From CAMDKS01 sp964402975 (lineage in GTDB: Bacteria > Bdellovibrionota_B > Oligoflexia > Oligoflexales > RGVZ01), in NCBI GenBank assembly GCA_964402975.1, contig CAYOEM010000008.1:1-64000 (forward strand): a DNA stretch of 64,000 bases, in the 5' to 3' direction. The notes beneath the pieces are model-generated. The model saw only the letters and a program-made list of their open reading frames with translations, was not told the origin of the DNA and did no database searches. Positions 17,168 to 25,877 of the stretch are shown here, one piece after another. Made by a program: the position numbers and the translations under genes. How positions within the stretch are numbered: the stretch's first letter is position 1; each line of letters starts with the position of its first letter.

Positions 17168-18265
17168 CTATCTCTTTAAGGTGGCTTGAACCTTAATTCC
17201 AAGCTTGCTTGAAAACAGCATCTCTAACTCCTGCGGTTCATTGGCTACTTCCAAAGCCAGTTGCGGCGTGATCTGTTTCTTCTCAACTAATCCCAGCAAA
17301 CACTGATTCAGCGTCTGCATACCTGTCTGATCCTGACCACCCTGCATAGACGAATAAATTTGATTGAACTTATCCTCGCGTATTAGATTGCGTATTGCAG
17401 CGTTGGGAATCATAACTTCCATCGCCAAAACACGCCCTCCAGTGAGAGCTGGAAGCAGCATCTGCGACATCGTCGCCTGCAGAGTTGAAGCCAACTGGTT
17501 ACGAATCTGACTTTGCTGTTCCGCCGGAAAAACATCGATAATACGGCTAAGAGTCGATACGCAAGAATTCGTGTGAAGCGTGGCAAAGACCAAATGCCCC
17601 GTCTCTGCTGTCGTAACAGCCAGCTTCACCGTCTCAAGATCGCGCATCTCTCCAACCAAAACCACATCGGGATCCTGCCGAAGCGCGCTCTTGAGCGCCC
17701 TATCAAATGACCGAGTGTCTTGCCCAACCTCTCTCTGGTTAACCATTGACTGCTTATGCGAATGCAAAAACTCGATTGGATCTTCGATAGTCAGGATATG
17801 CTCCTGTCTGGTTTCATTTATGTGATTAATAATGGCAGCCAACGTCGAACTCTTGCCCGAACCCGTTGGTCCGGTTACAAGAACCAGCCCCCGTGGCAGA
17901 CTGCAAATTTTTTCTACAACTGGCGGCAAGTGTAGCTCTTTGAGGCCGTAGATCTTAAACGGAATGACTCGAAAGGCCCCGGTAACGCCACCTTTTTGCA
18001 GATAGATGTTGGCGCGAAATCTCGCTAAATTCTTAACGCTAAACGCGAGATCTATTTCATGATTCTCTTCAAACTCTTTGCGCTGTGCGTCAGTCAAAAT
18101 GCTGTAACACAACTGCATTGACTCCTGCTGATTCAACGGTGGCACATCAATCGGGAGAAGAGAACCATTGATCCGAAGCCGGGGCGGTGTATCGGCGGCG
18201 ACATGAAGGTCGCTACCGTTCTGATCAATCAGGGCTTTCAATAATTGTGGTAAAGTGAAATTCAT
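17168..18265 (-). CDS. pilT: type IV pilus retraction ATPase
   Basis: 365 residues from ATG 18265, preceded by GTGAGGG; a GTG at 18277 overlaps the pilB stop but has no site. Walker A GPTGSGKSSTLAA, Asp box, Walker B VVLVGEMRDLETV and His box GHLVFATLHTN are present, and the C-terminal AIRNLIRE motif is diagnostic of PilT. It powers pilus retraction and hence twitching. It lies between pilB and pilC. Confidence 0.96.
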   Translation of the reverse strand: MNFTLPQLLKALIDQNGSDLHVAADTPPRLRINGSLLPIDVPPLNQQESMQLCYSILTDAQRKEFEENHEIDLAFSVKNLARFRANIYLQKGGVTGAFRVIPFKIYGLKELHLPPVVEKICSLPRGLVLVTGPTGSGKSSTLAAIINHINETRQEHILTIEDPIEFLHSHKQSMVNQREVGQDTRSFDRALKSALRQDPDVVLVGEMRDLETVKLAVTTAETGHLVFATLHTNSCVSTLSRIIDVFPAEQQSQIRNQLASTLQATMSQMLLPALTGGRVLAMEVMIPNAAIRNLIREDKFNQIYSSMQGGQDQTGMQTLNQCLLGLVEKKQITPQLALEVANEPQELEMLFSSKLGIKVQATLKR

Positions 18266-18273
18266 TTTAGCCC

Positions 18274-19986
18274 TCACACCTCGTCATCGACAGACTCTCT
18301 GTCGTCATCCGGCATAGTCATGGATACAACCTCTTTTGCCGAGATCATGCCTTTTGCCATTTTCATCAATGCAGCCTGCCTTAAGGTTCTCATTCCCGAC
18401 GCCATGCAAACCGTTTTCAACTGCATAGGCGGAAGCTTTTTAGCAATGGCGTTCTTCACTTCATCAGTTATCACAAGAACTTCATGAATAGCGGTTCGAC
18501 CTTTTTCTCCTGAGTTGTTGCAAGACGGGCAACCTTTGCCCTTCATCGGAACCACTTGCGCTGCGTAGTCTGGATGAAAGCCAAGATCAATGAGCACCTC
18601 CATTGTCACATCTGGATCTCGCTCGGCACACTTTGTACAAACTTTTCTAATTAGACGCTGCGCAACAACGCAAGTTAAGGCAGAAACCACGTTGAAAGGT
18701 TCTACCCCCATATTTAAAAGACGCGTAATTGTTTCAGGCGCGCTATTAGTGTGCAACGTAGAAAGAACCATATGCCCCGTCAGCGCCGCTTTCATGGAAA
18801 TTTCAGCCGTCTCAAAATCCCGTATCTCACCGACCATGATGACGTCGGGATCTTGCCGCAAGAACGCCTTAAGGGCTTTAGCAAAAGTAAACTCAATCTC
18901 GTTTCTGATAGGAACCTGGTTTATTCCGTACAGCGTAAATTCAACAGGATCCTCGGCGGTGACAATGTTGTCTGTGATCTTATTCAATTCGGCTAAAGCG
19001 GAATATAGCGTCACGGTTTTACCGGACCCGGTTGGTCCAGTCACCAGAACCATGCCGTTGGCTTGGCTGATGCTGTTTTTGAATTTTTCGAGATCATCTG
19101 GTTCAAAACCTAATTTCGTCATGTCAGTCTGAAGACTGCCCTTGTCCAAAATACGCAAAACCATTTTTTCTCCGAACGCGGTCGGCATCGAGCTGACGCG
19201 AAAATCAATGGGCCGACCGCCAATCAGGAGGTTCATGTTCTTATCCTGCGGAAGTCGCTTTTCAGCGATATCCATTTTTGCCATGATTTTTAACTTTGTG
19301 ATTAATGGCTCTCGCCAACCAACCTTCAGCTTAGTCAATTCTCGTAAAGCGCCATCAATTCTCAAACGAACGCGCAACTCCGTCTCATATGCCTCGACGT
19401 GTATATCTGATGCGCCTAGCACCATACACTGCTGCAGAAGATAACTGGCAAGACTATGGATACCGTTGTCGTCGCCTTGCTGCCCAAGAATCTCAACGCG
19501 ATTAGAGTCATCACCTACCGCTTCATCAATCTTCAATTTCGAGATGTCGAGACTGCCTGTGTAAAACTTTTGGAGCACATCGCTGATTCTATGCTCACTT
19601 GCAAGGACTGGTTTAATGAAGAAATTAGTTCGCCTTTGAAGTGCTTTTATTGTCTCCTGGTTAGTCGGGCTTCCCATGGCAACAATTAAATTATTTGCAC
19701 TTCGCTCGATTGGAATGACGCGAAGCTTCGTCGCGGCATCTTTGGGTATGAGGTCGATGATACCCTGCGGGAAATCGCGATCTTCCAAGTGAACCACCGG
19801 ACACCCATAAACCGGACCCAAAGTCTCAAGAAGTAATCGAGTTCCAACGCGTCCAAGATTTTCCAAAGCGTGAACGAAGCTTATTTTTTGGCTGCTGACA
19901 GCCTGATTGGCACGCACCAAGTCATCTTCGGTGAACCCAATCGAAATGAGCTTCTCGGCTGTTATGTCACGAGCTGGTGCACCCAT
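18274..19986 (-). CDS. pilB: type IV pilus assembly ATPase
   Basis: 570 residues from ATG 19986 (alternative GTG 19995). The N-terminal MshEN/GspE-N domain is followed by the secretion ATPase core: Walker A GPTGSGKTVTLYSAL, Walker B VIMVGEIRDFETAE and His box GHMVLSTLHTN. A tetracysteine zinc site is visible (CTKC, then CPSCNNSG ~45 residues later), as in PilB/GspE. It drives pilus extension. It heads the pilB-pilT-pilC unit; the pilin genes are not in the window. Confidence 0.96.
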   Translation of the reverse strand: MGAPARDITAEKLISIGFTEDDLVRANQAVSSQKISFVHALENLGRVGTRLLLETLGPVYGCPVVHLEDRDFPQGIIDLIPKDAATKLRVIPIERSANNLIVAMGSPTNQETIKALQRRTNFFIKPVLASEHRISDVLQKFYTGSLDISKLKIDEAVGDDSNRVEILGQQGDDNGIHSLASYLLQQCMVLGASDIHVEAYETELRVRLRIDGALRELTKLKVGWREPLITKLKIMAKMDIAEKRLPQDKNMNLLIGGRPIDFRVSSMPTAFGEKMVLRILDKGSLQTDMTKLGFEPDDLEKFKNSISQANGMVLVTGPTGSGKTVTLYSALAELNKITDNIVTAEDPVEFTLYGINQVPIRNEIEFTFAKALKAFLRQDPDVIMVGEIRDFETAEISMKAALTGHMVLSTLHTNSAPETITRLLNMGVEPFNVVSALTCVVAQRLIRKVCTKCAERDPDVTMEVLIDLGFHPDYAAQVVPMKGKGCPSCNNSGEKGRTAIHEVLVITDEVKNAIAKKLPPMQLKTVCMASGMRTLRQAALMKMAKGMISAKEVVSMTMPDDDRESVDDEV

Positions 19987-20088
19987 AGAAAGCACAACCC
20001 CCCTAAAAATCTCGCAGGTTACACACTCGGGGGTTTCGGCAGTTTACCGAAAAGGTATGAGTGCGGGATTGCGGTCATTTTCGTGGGA

Positions 20089-20844
20089 TTAAAACGAAAT
20101 ATTACTATAAATAATAGCGGGATTAACGTGTTGCATTCTTAGAAACCGCATATTAGTGGCTGCCAGAATCCGCAAGACATCGTTAGGCTTAATCGTCGGA
20201 TTCTTCTTGAACTTCTTTATAAATTTGTGAATTTCTTTACTGGCCGGATCTGGATGTACAATTAGCCCCTGACCCAGAACTCGACGCTCGAGATTGCCGA
20301 ATACAAAGCCCTGAAATATCGATTTCCGCTTAAGGTACTTCAAGGTTTCGCCCGCCTTCGAAGTAACTGTAAAAGAGCGTTCTGAAATCAGATCGCGTAC
20401 GATCATGGCCTCATCACCAGCTTTTTTTACTTCAAACACTCCATGCAAAAATCCGCTGACGCTTACCCACACATCTGCACCGTCCTGGGAGGAGGATGTC
20501 AGATGAAAGTTCTCTTCCAGGAATCTTGAGACTGGAGCCAACCCACCGCCAGTTGAAGTGTTCATTGGACGCTCCAGAACACTATGCTCAATAAAGTAGT
20601 TCATGCGTGATTGATAAAACTCGTCTTCTGGATTGACCTTGCCATATTTGTTCTGAAAGTCTTCAAGCAAGCTTGTAAAGTAGCCCTTGCCAACTGTGTT
20701 TTCCACCCACCCAACAAGAGTCTCCACACAGTCATCGACCGTGATGTTTTGTTTGCCATGAGGATCCCCGCAAAAATCTGTATTTTTGCTTGAAAGACCT
20801 CGCGAAGTATCTTTCACGAGCTGATGTCCGGTTTCCAGCACCAT
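20089..20844 (-). CDS. hypothetical protein, no family recognised
   Basis: 251 residues from ATG 20844, chosen because GGGAGAAAGGG lies just upstream; the frame is open to 20895. It is mostly soluble, with alternating strands and helices; the middle contains SVSGFLHGVFEVKKAGDEA and the C-terminal half a basic stretch (HKFIKKFKKNPTIKP). The order of an aromatic N-half (YQSRMNYFIEHSVLERP) followed by HGVFEV and RDLISERSFTV loosely recalls proteins found with SEC-C motifs, but no SEC-C cysteines are present. It overlaps the upstream gene by 31 bp, so the two are probably translated together. Confidence 0.65.
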   Translation of the reverse strand: MVLETGHQLVKDTSRGLSSKNTDFCGDPHGKQNITVDDCVETLVGWVENTVGKGYFTSLLEDFQNKYGKVNPEDEFYQSRMNYFIEHSVLERPMNTSTGGGLAPVSRFLEENFHLTSSSQDGADVWVSVSGFLHGVFEVKKAGDEAMIVRDLISERSFTVTSKAGETLKYLKRKSIFQGFVFGNLERRVLGQGLIVHPDPASKEIHKFIKKFKKNPTIKPNDVLRILAATNMRFLRMQHVNPAIIYSNISF

Positions 20845-21215
20845 TCTTGAACCCTTTCTCCCAAAAAAGGAACTTTCACGTTTAGAGGCAACCAAATCGC
20901 AATGTCCCGACCACGCTTAAGCCCTCGACAAGCTTTCGATAGACTTGCAAAGGATTGCTTGTCCATCTGGTGCAGGCCATCACCAACAATTATATCCTCT
21001 AATGGGATATAGAAACCATGATCTAAAAAATAGCGCTGCTCCTTACGCCTCAGAGACAGCCTATCGGGCTCAGAGTTTATAATATCCGACATCTTAACGG
21101 TCGGATGATTAAGGACCGCCCACGCAACGAGCACCACATCCCACACTGATATTGTCAGCATAAAAATCGACGCTACGAACCACGATAAGATCACTTTTTT
21201 TTGTTCTGAGCCCAT
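20814..21215 (-). CDS. membrane-anchored hypothetical protein
   Basis: 133 residues. One hydrophobic segment at ~residues 8-35 (VILSWFVASIFMLTISVWD, VVLVAWAVL), then a basic soluble part. The gene overlaps the adenosyltransferase gene by 25 bp upstream and the 20089 gene by 31 bp downstream. Such double overlap suggests a single polycistronic message with coupled translation. No family recognised. Confidence 0.55.
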   Translation of the reverse strand: MGSEQKKVILSWFVASIFMLTISVWDVVLVAWAVLNHPTVKMSDIINSEPDRLSLRRKEQRYFLDHGFYIPLEDIIVGDGLHQMDKQSFASLSKACRGLKRGRDIAIWLPLNVKVPFLGERVQEWCWKPDISS

Positions 21216-21775
21216 AGCACCTCAGGTACCCCCAGGCGTCTGGATAATTCTCGACTTAAAACGAAAAACCAATCACCCAAGCGGTTGAGATAAATCCTTA
21301 TCTCATCACGAACAGCATCCTGCTCTGACATTCTGACGACTGCGCGTTCCGCTCGGCGGCAAACAGTTCTTACTAGGTGAGCTGTGGAGTTGGCCATATG
21401 ACCACCAGGTAAAACAAAATTTTCAAGCGGACGAAGACTTTCGTTAAATGCATCCATTTCACTCTCAAGTCGGGCAACATCTCGCATGGAAACAACTTGC
21501 TGACGCTCAGTGTCCAAAACATCGAGAGGCACTGATAGCTCACCACCAATATCAAATAGTTCGTTTTGAATTTTAGACAATTTTTCACACAGGTCTAGCA
21601 GGCGGGAATCCATCACGATGGTATCCCTCAACATTGCAACCGTGGAATTTAGTTCGTCTACTGTGCCGTAAGCCTCAATACGCACATTACTTTTCAACAC
21701 ACGTTCTCCGGTGGCAAGTAGAGTCGATCCCTTATCACCGGTTCGCGTATAAATTTTTGAGAGTCTTACAGTCAC
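21191..21775 (-). CDS. PduO-type corrinoid adenosyltransferase
   Basis: 194 residues with a GTG start. Converts cob(I)alamin to adenosylcobalamin using ATP. Family motifs: KIYTRTGDKGSTLL at the N-terminus, YGTVDELNS, the ENFVLPGG turn, and HLVRTVCRRAERAVVRM with the R-x-x-E-R pattern. It lies 16 bp after ihfA on the same strand. The epoxyqueuosine reductase encoded at 11614 is also a corrinoid enzyme, so the cell uses or salvages cobalamin; no cobalamin biosynthesis genes are visible. Confidence 0.93.
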   Translation of the reverse strand: MTVRLSKIYTRTGDKGSTLLATGERVLKSNVRIEAYGTVDELNSTVAMLRDTIVMDSRLLDLCEKLSKIQNELFDIGGELSVPLDVLDTERQQVVSMRDVARLESEMDAFNESLRPLENFVLPGGHMANSTAHLVRTVCRRAERAVVRMSEQDAVRDEIRIYLNRLGDWFFVLSRELSRRLGVPEVLWAQNKKK

Positions 21776-21791
21776 TATGTTTGTTTATGAA

Positions 21792-22124
21792 TTAATCGTC
21801 CGAGTTGCCGGAAGACTTCAGAAGGTCTGTTGGAGGAACCTGTCGGTTAACACAATCCCTTAGTTTATCTGATGGATGGAAAGTCACGACTCTTCGAGCC
21901 GTGATCTCTATTTTTTGACCAGTGTGGGGGTTACGACCCGGGCGGCTGCGTTTTTCCTTAACAATCCACTTCCCAAAGCCGCTGATCTTGACTTCTTTGC
22001 CTTTTTCGAGCTTCGCCTTGACCTCTTCCAAGATCATCTCGAGAATTTCCTTCGCTTCCTTGACAGGATATCCGACCTTGTCGCGAATCAACTCGATGAG
22101 CGCATCTTTGGTTAGCGTGGACAT
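21792..22124 (-). CDS. ihfA: integration host factor subunit alpha
   Basis: 110 residues from ATG 22124, 9 nt after GAGGAG; the ATG at 22133 directly abuts the site. DNABII fold: TKDALIELIRDKVG, the KISGFGKW strand, the DNA-bending arm RPGRNPHTGQKI with the conserved proline, and TARRVVTFHPSDKL as in E. coli IhfA. IHF bends DNA sharply in promoters and recombination sites. The last ~18 residues extend past the usual end. A candidate promoter lies at 22205-22234. Confidence 0.92.
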   Translation of the reverse strand: MSTLTKDALIELIRDKVGYPVKEAKEILEMILEEVKAKLEKGKEVKISGFGKWIVKEKRSRPGRNPHTGQKIEITARRVVTFHPSDKLRDCVNRQVPPTDLLKSSGNSDD

Positions 22125-22204
22125 TTCAAACATCTCCTCTAAATTCAGTTCGGCGACGGGGCCTTATTTTGAAGACAGCATTTACGACGTAAGTTACTAA
22201 ACAT

Positions 22205-22234
22205 ATTATGCAACTTTGTCCTAGCCACATGCAA
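22205..22234 (-). promoter_or_regulatory. candidate sigma70 promoter of ihfA
   Basis: On the minus strand: TTGCAT (22229-22234), 18-nt spacer, CATAAT (22205-22210), giving a leader of about 75 nt before ihfA. Both boxes are good but not perfect. Confidence 0.45.
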
Positions 22235-22558
22235 GCCCGTCTTGATTCAGATTTAGGCTTAAATTTTTATTCTATAATTACATGTAGTTATGACGACACC
22301 CCTGGGGGTTTCCGACCCTAACGGCAGAGCTACATAAGCATCTAATAAGATTTGACTTTTCTAAATTAAGCTGGTCCTCACCTTTAAAACCTCATGGCCT
22401 CATAAAACCGATTTCAATCCTCTGCCGGGCGAAGGCGATCGTCTCTGCCCACGGCCAGGGCGAAGCTCCCCTTTTTTAATTTAACTCTCAGAAATCAGCG
22501 GCTAAAACAGTTGTTAGCAATTCTAATTTCGGTATCTTTGTTGTCCAAGGATCAATTC

Positions 22559-22586
22559 GAATTTTTGTAATGTGAATTTTTGTAAT
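22559..22586 (+). repeat. 13-bp direct repeat upstream of the ABC operon
   Basis: GAATTTTTGTAAT occurs at 22559-22571 and again at 22574-22586, 15 bp apart start to start and 17 bp before the ATG at 22604. It lies in the probable 5' leader, just upstream of the GGAGGAACAGC ribosome site. It could be a binding site pair or a slippage duplication. Confidence 0.7.
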
Positions 22587-22603
22587 CGCGGCGGAGGAAC
22601 AGC

Positions 22604-23524
22604 ATGATTGAAGTATCAGCTTTGTCGAAAAATTACGGCGAACTCAGGGCTTTAGATAAGGTCTCGTTTTCCGTGGAGAAAGGACAAATCTTCGGCTTTC
22701 TCGGCGCAAACGGCGCTGGGAAGTCCACGACCATGGACATTATTTGCGGATGTATAGGCGCAGATCATGGTTCAGCGAAAATTGCAGGCTATGACATTAC
22801 GGAACAACCGATAGACGCGAAAAGACGGCTCGGCTACCTGCCAGATGTGGCTCCCCTGCATGAGGATATGATTGTCGAGGAATTCATCGAATACGCCGGC
22901 CAACTGCGCAAAATCCCCTCCAGTGAGATAAAGTCCAGAGTTGAATCAACAATTGAAAAGCTGGCTCTAGGTGATGTGCGTCATCGGCTGATCGCTAATC
23001 TTTCAAAGGGGTACAGACAACGCGTAGGTCTTGCTCAAGCACTGGTGCATGATCCAGAAGTTTTGATTTTGGATGAGCCAACAGAAGGCCTTGATCCAAC
23101 TCAAATCATTGAGATCCGAAAACTCATTAGGTCACTGGCCGGCCAGCACACCATCCTTTTATCCTCACACATCTTGAGTGAAGTACAAAATACTTGCGAC
23201 AAGATCATCATCATCAATAAGGGCAAGATCGTTACTCAAGGCACCTACGACCAACTATCCGCATCTATGGAGTCAGGCCACATCTACAAACTAAAAGTTG
23301 CCCGTAACGGCACGAATGCGCTGACAACTCTCGGCAGGATTGGTGTTAGCAACGTAAAATCGGGCAGCACTCCAGAAGATATTGAATTCGCCGTGAGTCA
23401 ATCGGCTGGGGATAATATTCTCGATGACGTCGCCAAAGCCATAGTTGATGGCGGGTTCGGTCTTCGTGGTCTGACTCTCAAGACCAGGTCTCTTGAAGAC
23501 ATTTTCATGCAACTAACCAAGTAA
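22604..23524 (+). CDS. ABC transporter ATP-binding protein, GldA-like
   Basis: 306 residues with an ideal GCGGAGGAACAGC site. Walker A GANGAGKST (~34-42), signature LSKGYRQRVGLAQAL, Walker B VLILDEPTEGLD and the switch His in LLSSHILSEV are present. The C-terminal ~85 residues extend beyond the nucleotide-binding domain as in GldA/NatA-type exporters. It should pair with the permease at 23547 and the Gldg-type protein at 24318. Known GldAFG needs these three parts for gliding in Bacteroidota; outside that group the transported substrate is not known. Confidence 0.9.
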   Translation: MIEVSALSKNYGELRALDKVSFSVEKGQIFGFLGANGAGKSTTMDIICGCIGADHGSAKIAGYDITEQPIDAKRRLGYLPDVAPLHEDMIVEEFIEYAGQLRKIPSSEIKSRVESTIEKLALGDVRHRLIANLSKGYRQRVGLAQALVHDPEVLILDEPTEGLDPTQIIEIRKLIRSLAGQHTILLSSHILSEVQNTCDKIIIINKGKIVTQGTYDQLSASMESGHIYKLKVARNGTNALTTLGRIGVSNVKSGSTPEDIEFAVSQSAGDNILDDVAKAIVDGGFGLRGLTLKTRSLEDIFMQLTK

Positions 23525-23546
23525 TCACCACAAGGAGCACATCATA

Positions 23547-24311
23547 ATGAGCGGTATTTTCCTTATTGCAAAACGCGATTTAAAGTCGTACTTCGCGTCT
23601 CCGAAAGCGGCTGCGATTTTTTGGTTTTTTCTGTTGTTCATGGGATTCTTCTTCAATAATTTCGTGAACATGTTCATGAAGATGGCCAACCAGGCCCCGA
23701 TGATGGGCGGACAGGCTCCCACTGTCGAGCAACTTTTGAAAGCTCTTTTCTATAACCAAAACTTTATATTTTTGCTGATTATACCAGCGGTCACTATGGC
23801 TAGCTTCAGCGAAGAGCGACGTAATCAATCGCTGCGTCTCCTGCTAACTGCCCCCTGCACGTCTCTTGAAATTGTGCTTGGAAAATTCATTTCAGCAACA
23901 TCGCTGATGTTAATTGTGTTACTAGCCTCGGCGGTGTATCCACTTTACACAGTGTTTTATGGCAACCCCGACAAGATGATGATTCTTACTAGCTATCTAG
24001 GACTCTCCCTACTTGTTATGTCCCAGATTGCATTTGGTCTCTGGATCAGCTCCCTCACCAGCAATCAATTCTTAGCCTTTGTATTCACGATGTTTGGATT
24101 GTTTCTGCTGCTCATCCTTAACTGGATGGCTCCAAACATTGGTGGCGGCGGCCTGTTTGAGTCCGTCCTTAAGTACGTTGCTAACACGGAGCACCTAGAA
24201 GCATTCTTTAAGGGCACTCTCTCTGTCAGCCATACGACCTATTTCCTGATTTTCACCGGATTATTTCTATTCTTCACAAACGTAACACTTGATAGCCAGC
24301 GTTGGAGGTAA
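23547..24311 (+). CDS. ABC-2 type permease, GldF-like
   Basis: 254 residues with six hydrophobic segments. It opens with IAKRDLKSYFASPKAA and has the conserved FSEERRNQSLRLLLTAP junction between TM2 and TM3, then ILVLGKF-like IVLGKFISATSLMLIVLL. The ribosome site is AAGGAG. It lies 22 bp behind the ATPase gene and 6 bp before the Gldg-type gene. It forms the membrane channel of the presumed exporter. Confidence 0.88.
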   Translation: MSGIFLIAKRDLKSYFASPKAAAIFWFFLLFMGFFFNNFVNMFMKMANQAPMMGGQAPTVEQLLKALFYNQNFIFLLIIPAVTMASFSEERRNQSLRLLLTAPCTSLEIVLGKFISATSLMLIVLLASAVYPLYTVFYGNPDKMMILTSYLGLSLLVMSQIAFGLWISSLTSNQFLAFVFTMFGLFLLLILNWMAPNIGGGGLFESVLKYVANTEHLEAFFKGTLSVSHTTYFLIFTGLFLFFTNVTLDSQRWR

Positions 24312-24317
24312 GACTTT

Positions 24318-25877
24318 ATGCGCAATGCAACTTTGATTCTTCCGTTTCTCTCAATATTTACAGCCGCGGTTTTCACCGCCTTGGCGTCAACTTTTTCCCA
24401 GCACGCCGCAACGCTTCGCATCACCGGTCTTAGCGTTAGCGTTCTTTTATTAGCAATATGGGTCCTTCTTGACCTCAACGGTTTCAAAACCATGTTCACT
24501 CGCAAAGGAGCGAAATACGGCGCGTCTTCCGGCGTGATCATCCTCCTTGCTCTGGGAATCTTCGTTGGACTTGGAGTCATCACAAGCCGGCCTCGCTTTG
24601 ATAAAAGCATAGACTTAAGCCGAGACAAAACGAACACGCTGTCGGAGCAATCTGTCAAGGCTATTGAATCTCTCGGTAAAGCCGAAGGAGAACTTTCAAT
24701 CCTCGCCTTTTTTGACGACGACGCTCAGGAGCAAGCGTTTCGCGATTTACTCAGACTTTACGCAGCCCGAACTAATAAAATCACTACAAAGTTTGTGAAT
24801 CCGCAGAAGGATCCGGTTTTAGCCAACTCAGAAAAGCTAACTTCCGCAAACACCGCGATTTTCAGACTTGGCGGTCGAGAGAACAGAATCACGACGTTTA
24901 ACGAAGAAAAATTCACAAATGCTCTCGTAGCAGTCTTGAAAGAGGGCTCAAAGAAGGTTTACTTCACAACCGGACACGGAGAAGGCCAACTGAGCGGTCA
25001 GGATGCTAGCGCCTTTGAAATCGTTTCAACCGAGCTAAAAAACAATAGATTTGACGTGGCCGAGCTGAATCTTTTAGAGGCGGGAAAGGTCCCTGATGAC
25101 GCATCAGTCGTGGTGATGTCGGGAATGAAATACGATTTGAAAGAGCCCGAAGTCAAATTTTTGGATGATTTCATCACGCGAGGCGGGGCGCTTATGACCA
25201 TGATCGACGCCATGACTCCTGTTGAAAACGTCAATAAGTTGCTCTCGAAGTATGGACTTAAATACAACAATGATTTCATGATTCTTAGACCAGATGACCC
25301 ACGCGTGCAATTTATTGGTTCAAACAACGCCATGGTCGCTGAATTTGATGAGTTCAATATTATTACGAAGGATTTCGCCAAGAAAAATGCCGTTGCACTG
25401 CTCTTCCAAAACACGCGTACAATCTCAGAAGTCACTGACAACGCCGCCAAATTTAAAGTTAGCTTAGTCGGTAAAACGGCCGCCTCAACAACGGTTCGCG
25501 TCAAAGACGTGTCGTCGCAAAACGATCTAAAGAATGTATCTCCATCTAGACTCGAGCAGGGTTCATTTGCGGTTATGGCAACAGCCACTGGTAAGTCGGC
25601 CGAGAAAGATGTACGCATCCTCGCTTACGGCTCAGCCCAAATTGCCAATAACTACGGAGCAAGAAGCCCAGAAAATCGTGATTTAATGACTAATTCCATC
25701 AGCTGGCTAACTCAGTACGATGATTTTGTTGCAATCAGACCAAGGGATGTGACGAAAAGCACCTTAACCATCACGTCAGATGGGGCTCAGTTAAATTTGC
25801 GGTTTATTAGCTGGTTTTACCCATTCTTGTTTCTGGCGTTTGGCGTCTTCTATTGGTTGAGAAGGAGGCAGGCATGA
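24318..25877 (+). CDS. Gldg-type ABC transport auxiliary protein
   Basis: 519 residues. About three N-terminal hydrophobic segments in the first 95 residues, a large periplasmic domain (DUF/Gldg_ABC_transp) and a final TM (FYPFLFLAFGVFYWLRRRQ). Recognisable family stretches: SRDKTNTLSEQSVKAI, ITTKFVNPQKDP, VYFTTGHGEGQLSG, FITRGGALMTMIDAM. The stop overlaps the next gene by 4 bp (ATGA). In the Gld system GldG is the partner of GldF; here it may be the substrate-facing subunit. Confidence 0.85.
   Translation: MRNATLILPFLSIFTAAVFTALASTFSQHAATLRITGLSVSVLLLAIWVLLDLNGFKTMFTRKGAKYGASSGVIILLALGIFVGLGVITSRPRFDKSIDLSRDKTNTLSEQSVKAIESLGKAEGELSILAFFDDDAQEQAFRDLLRLYAARTNKITTKFVNPQKDPVLANSEKLTSANTAIFRLGGRENRITTFNEEKFTNALVAVLKEGSKKVYFTTGHGEGQLSGQDASAFEIVSTELKNNRFDVAELNLLEAGKVPDDASVVVMSGMKYDLKEPEVKFLDDFITRGGALMTMIDAMTPVENVNKLLSKYGLKYNNDFMILRPDDPRVQFIGSNNAMVAEFDEFNIITKDFAKKNAVALLFQNTRTISEVTDNAAKFKVSLVGKTAASTTVRVKDVSSQNDLKNVSPSRLEQGSFAVMATATGKSAEKDVRILAYGSAQIANNYGARSPENRDLMTNSISWLTQYDDFVAIRPRDVTKSTLTITSDGAQLNLRFISWFYPFLFLAFGVFYWLRRRQA

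Larger units (their letters stand above)
22134..22603. other. 470-bp divergent intergenic region between ihfA and the ABC operon
   Basis: No convincing gene. It holds the ihfA promoter candidate (22205-22234), a 13-bp direct repeat (22559-22586) and an imperfect repeated block: CTCTGCC-GGGCGAAG (22420-22434) and again with 8 extra bases between its halves (22443-22465), followed by CTCCCCTTTTTT. A weak plus-strand promoter (TTGTTA 22511, TATCTT 22533) could serve the ABC operon. The GC-rich block ending in a T-run may be a small RNA or attenuator, but no strong hairpin could be drawn. A 15-codon ORF starting with ATG near 22290 has no ribosome site. Confidence 0.5.

Noticed and set aside
18590..19132. 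180-residue plus-strand ORF opposite pilB
   Set aside because: Antisense shadow; codon pattern belongs to pilB on the minus strand.
22290..22337. 15-codon ORF in the long intergenic region as a leader peptide
   Set aside because: No ribosome site and no regulatory codon run; too short to support.
24998..25618. 206-residue minus-strand ORF inside the Gldg-type gene
   Set aside because: Runs opposite a clear membrane-protein gene; no ribosome site or conserved motif.
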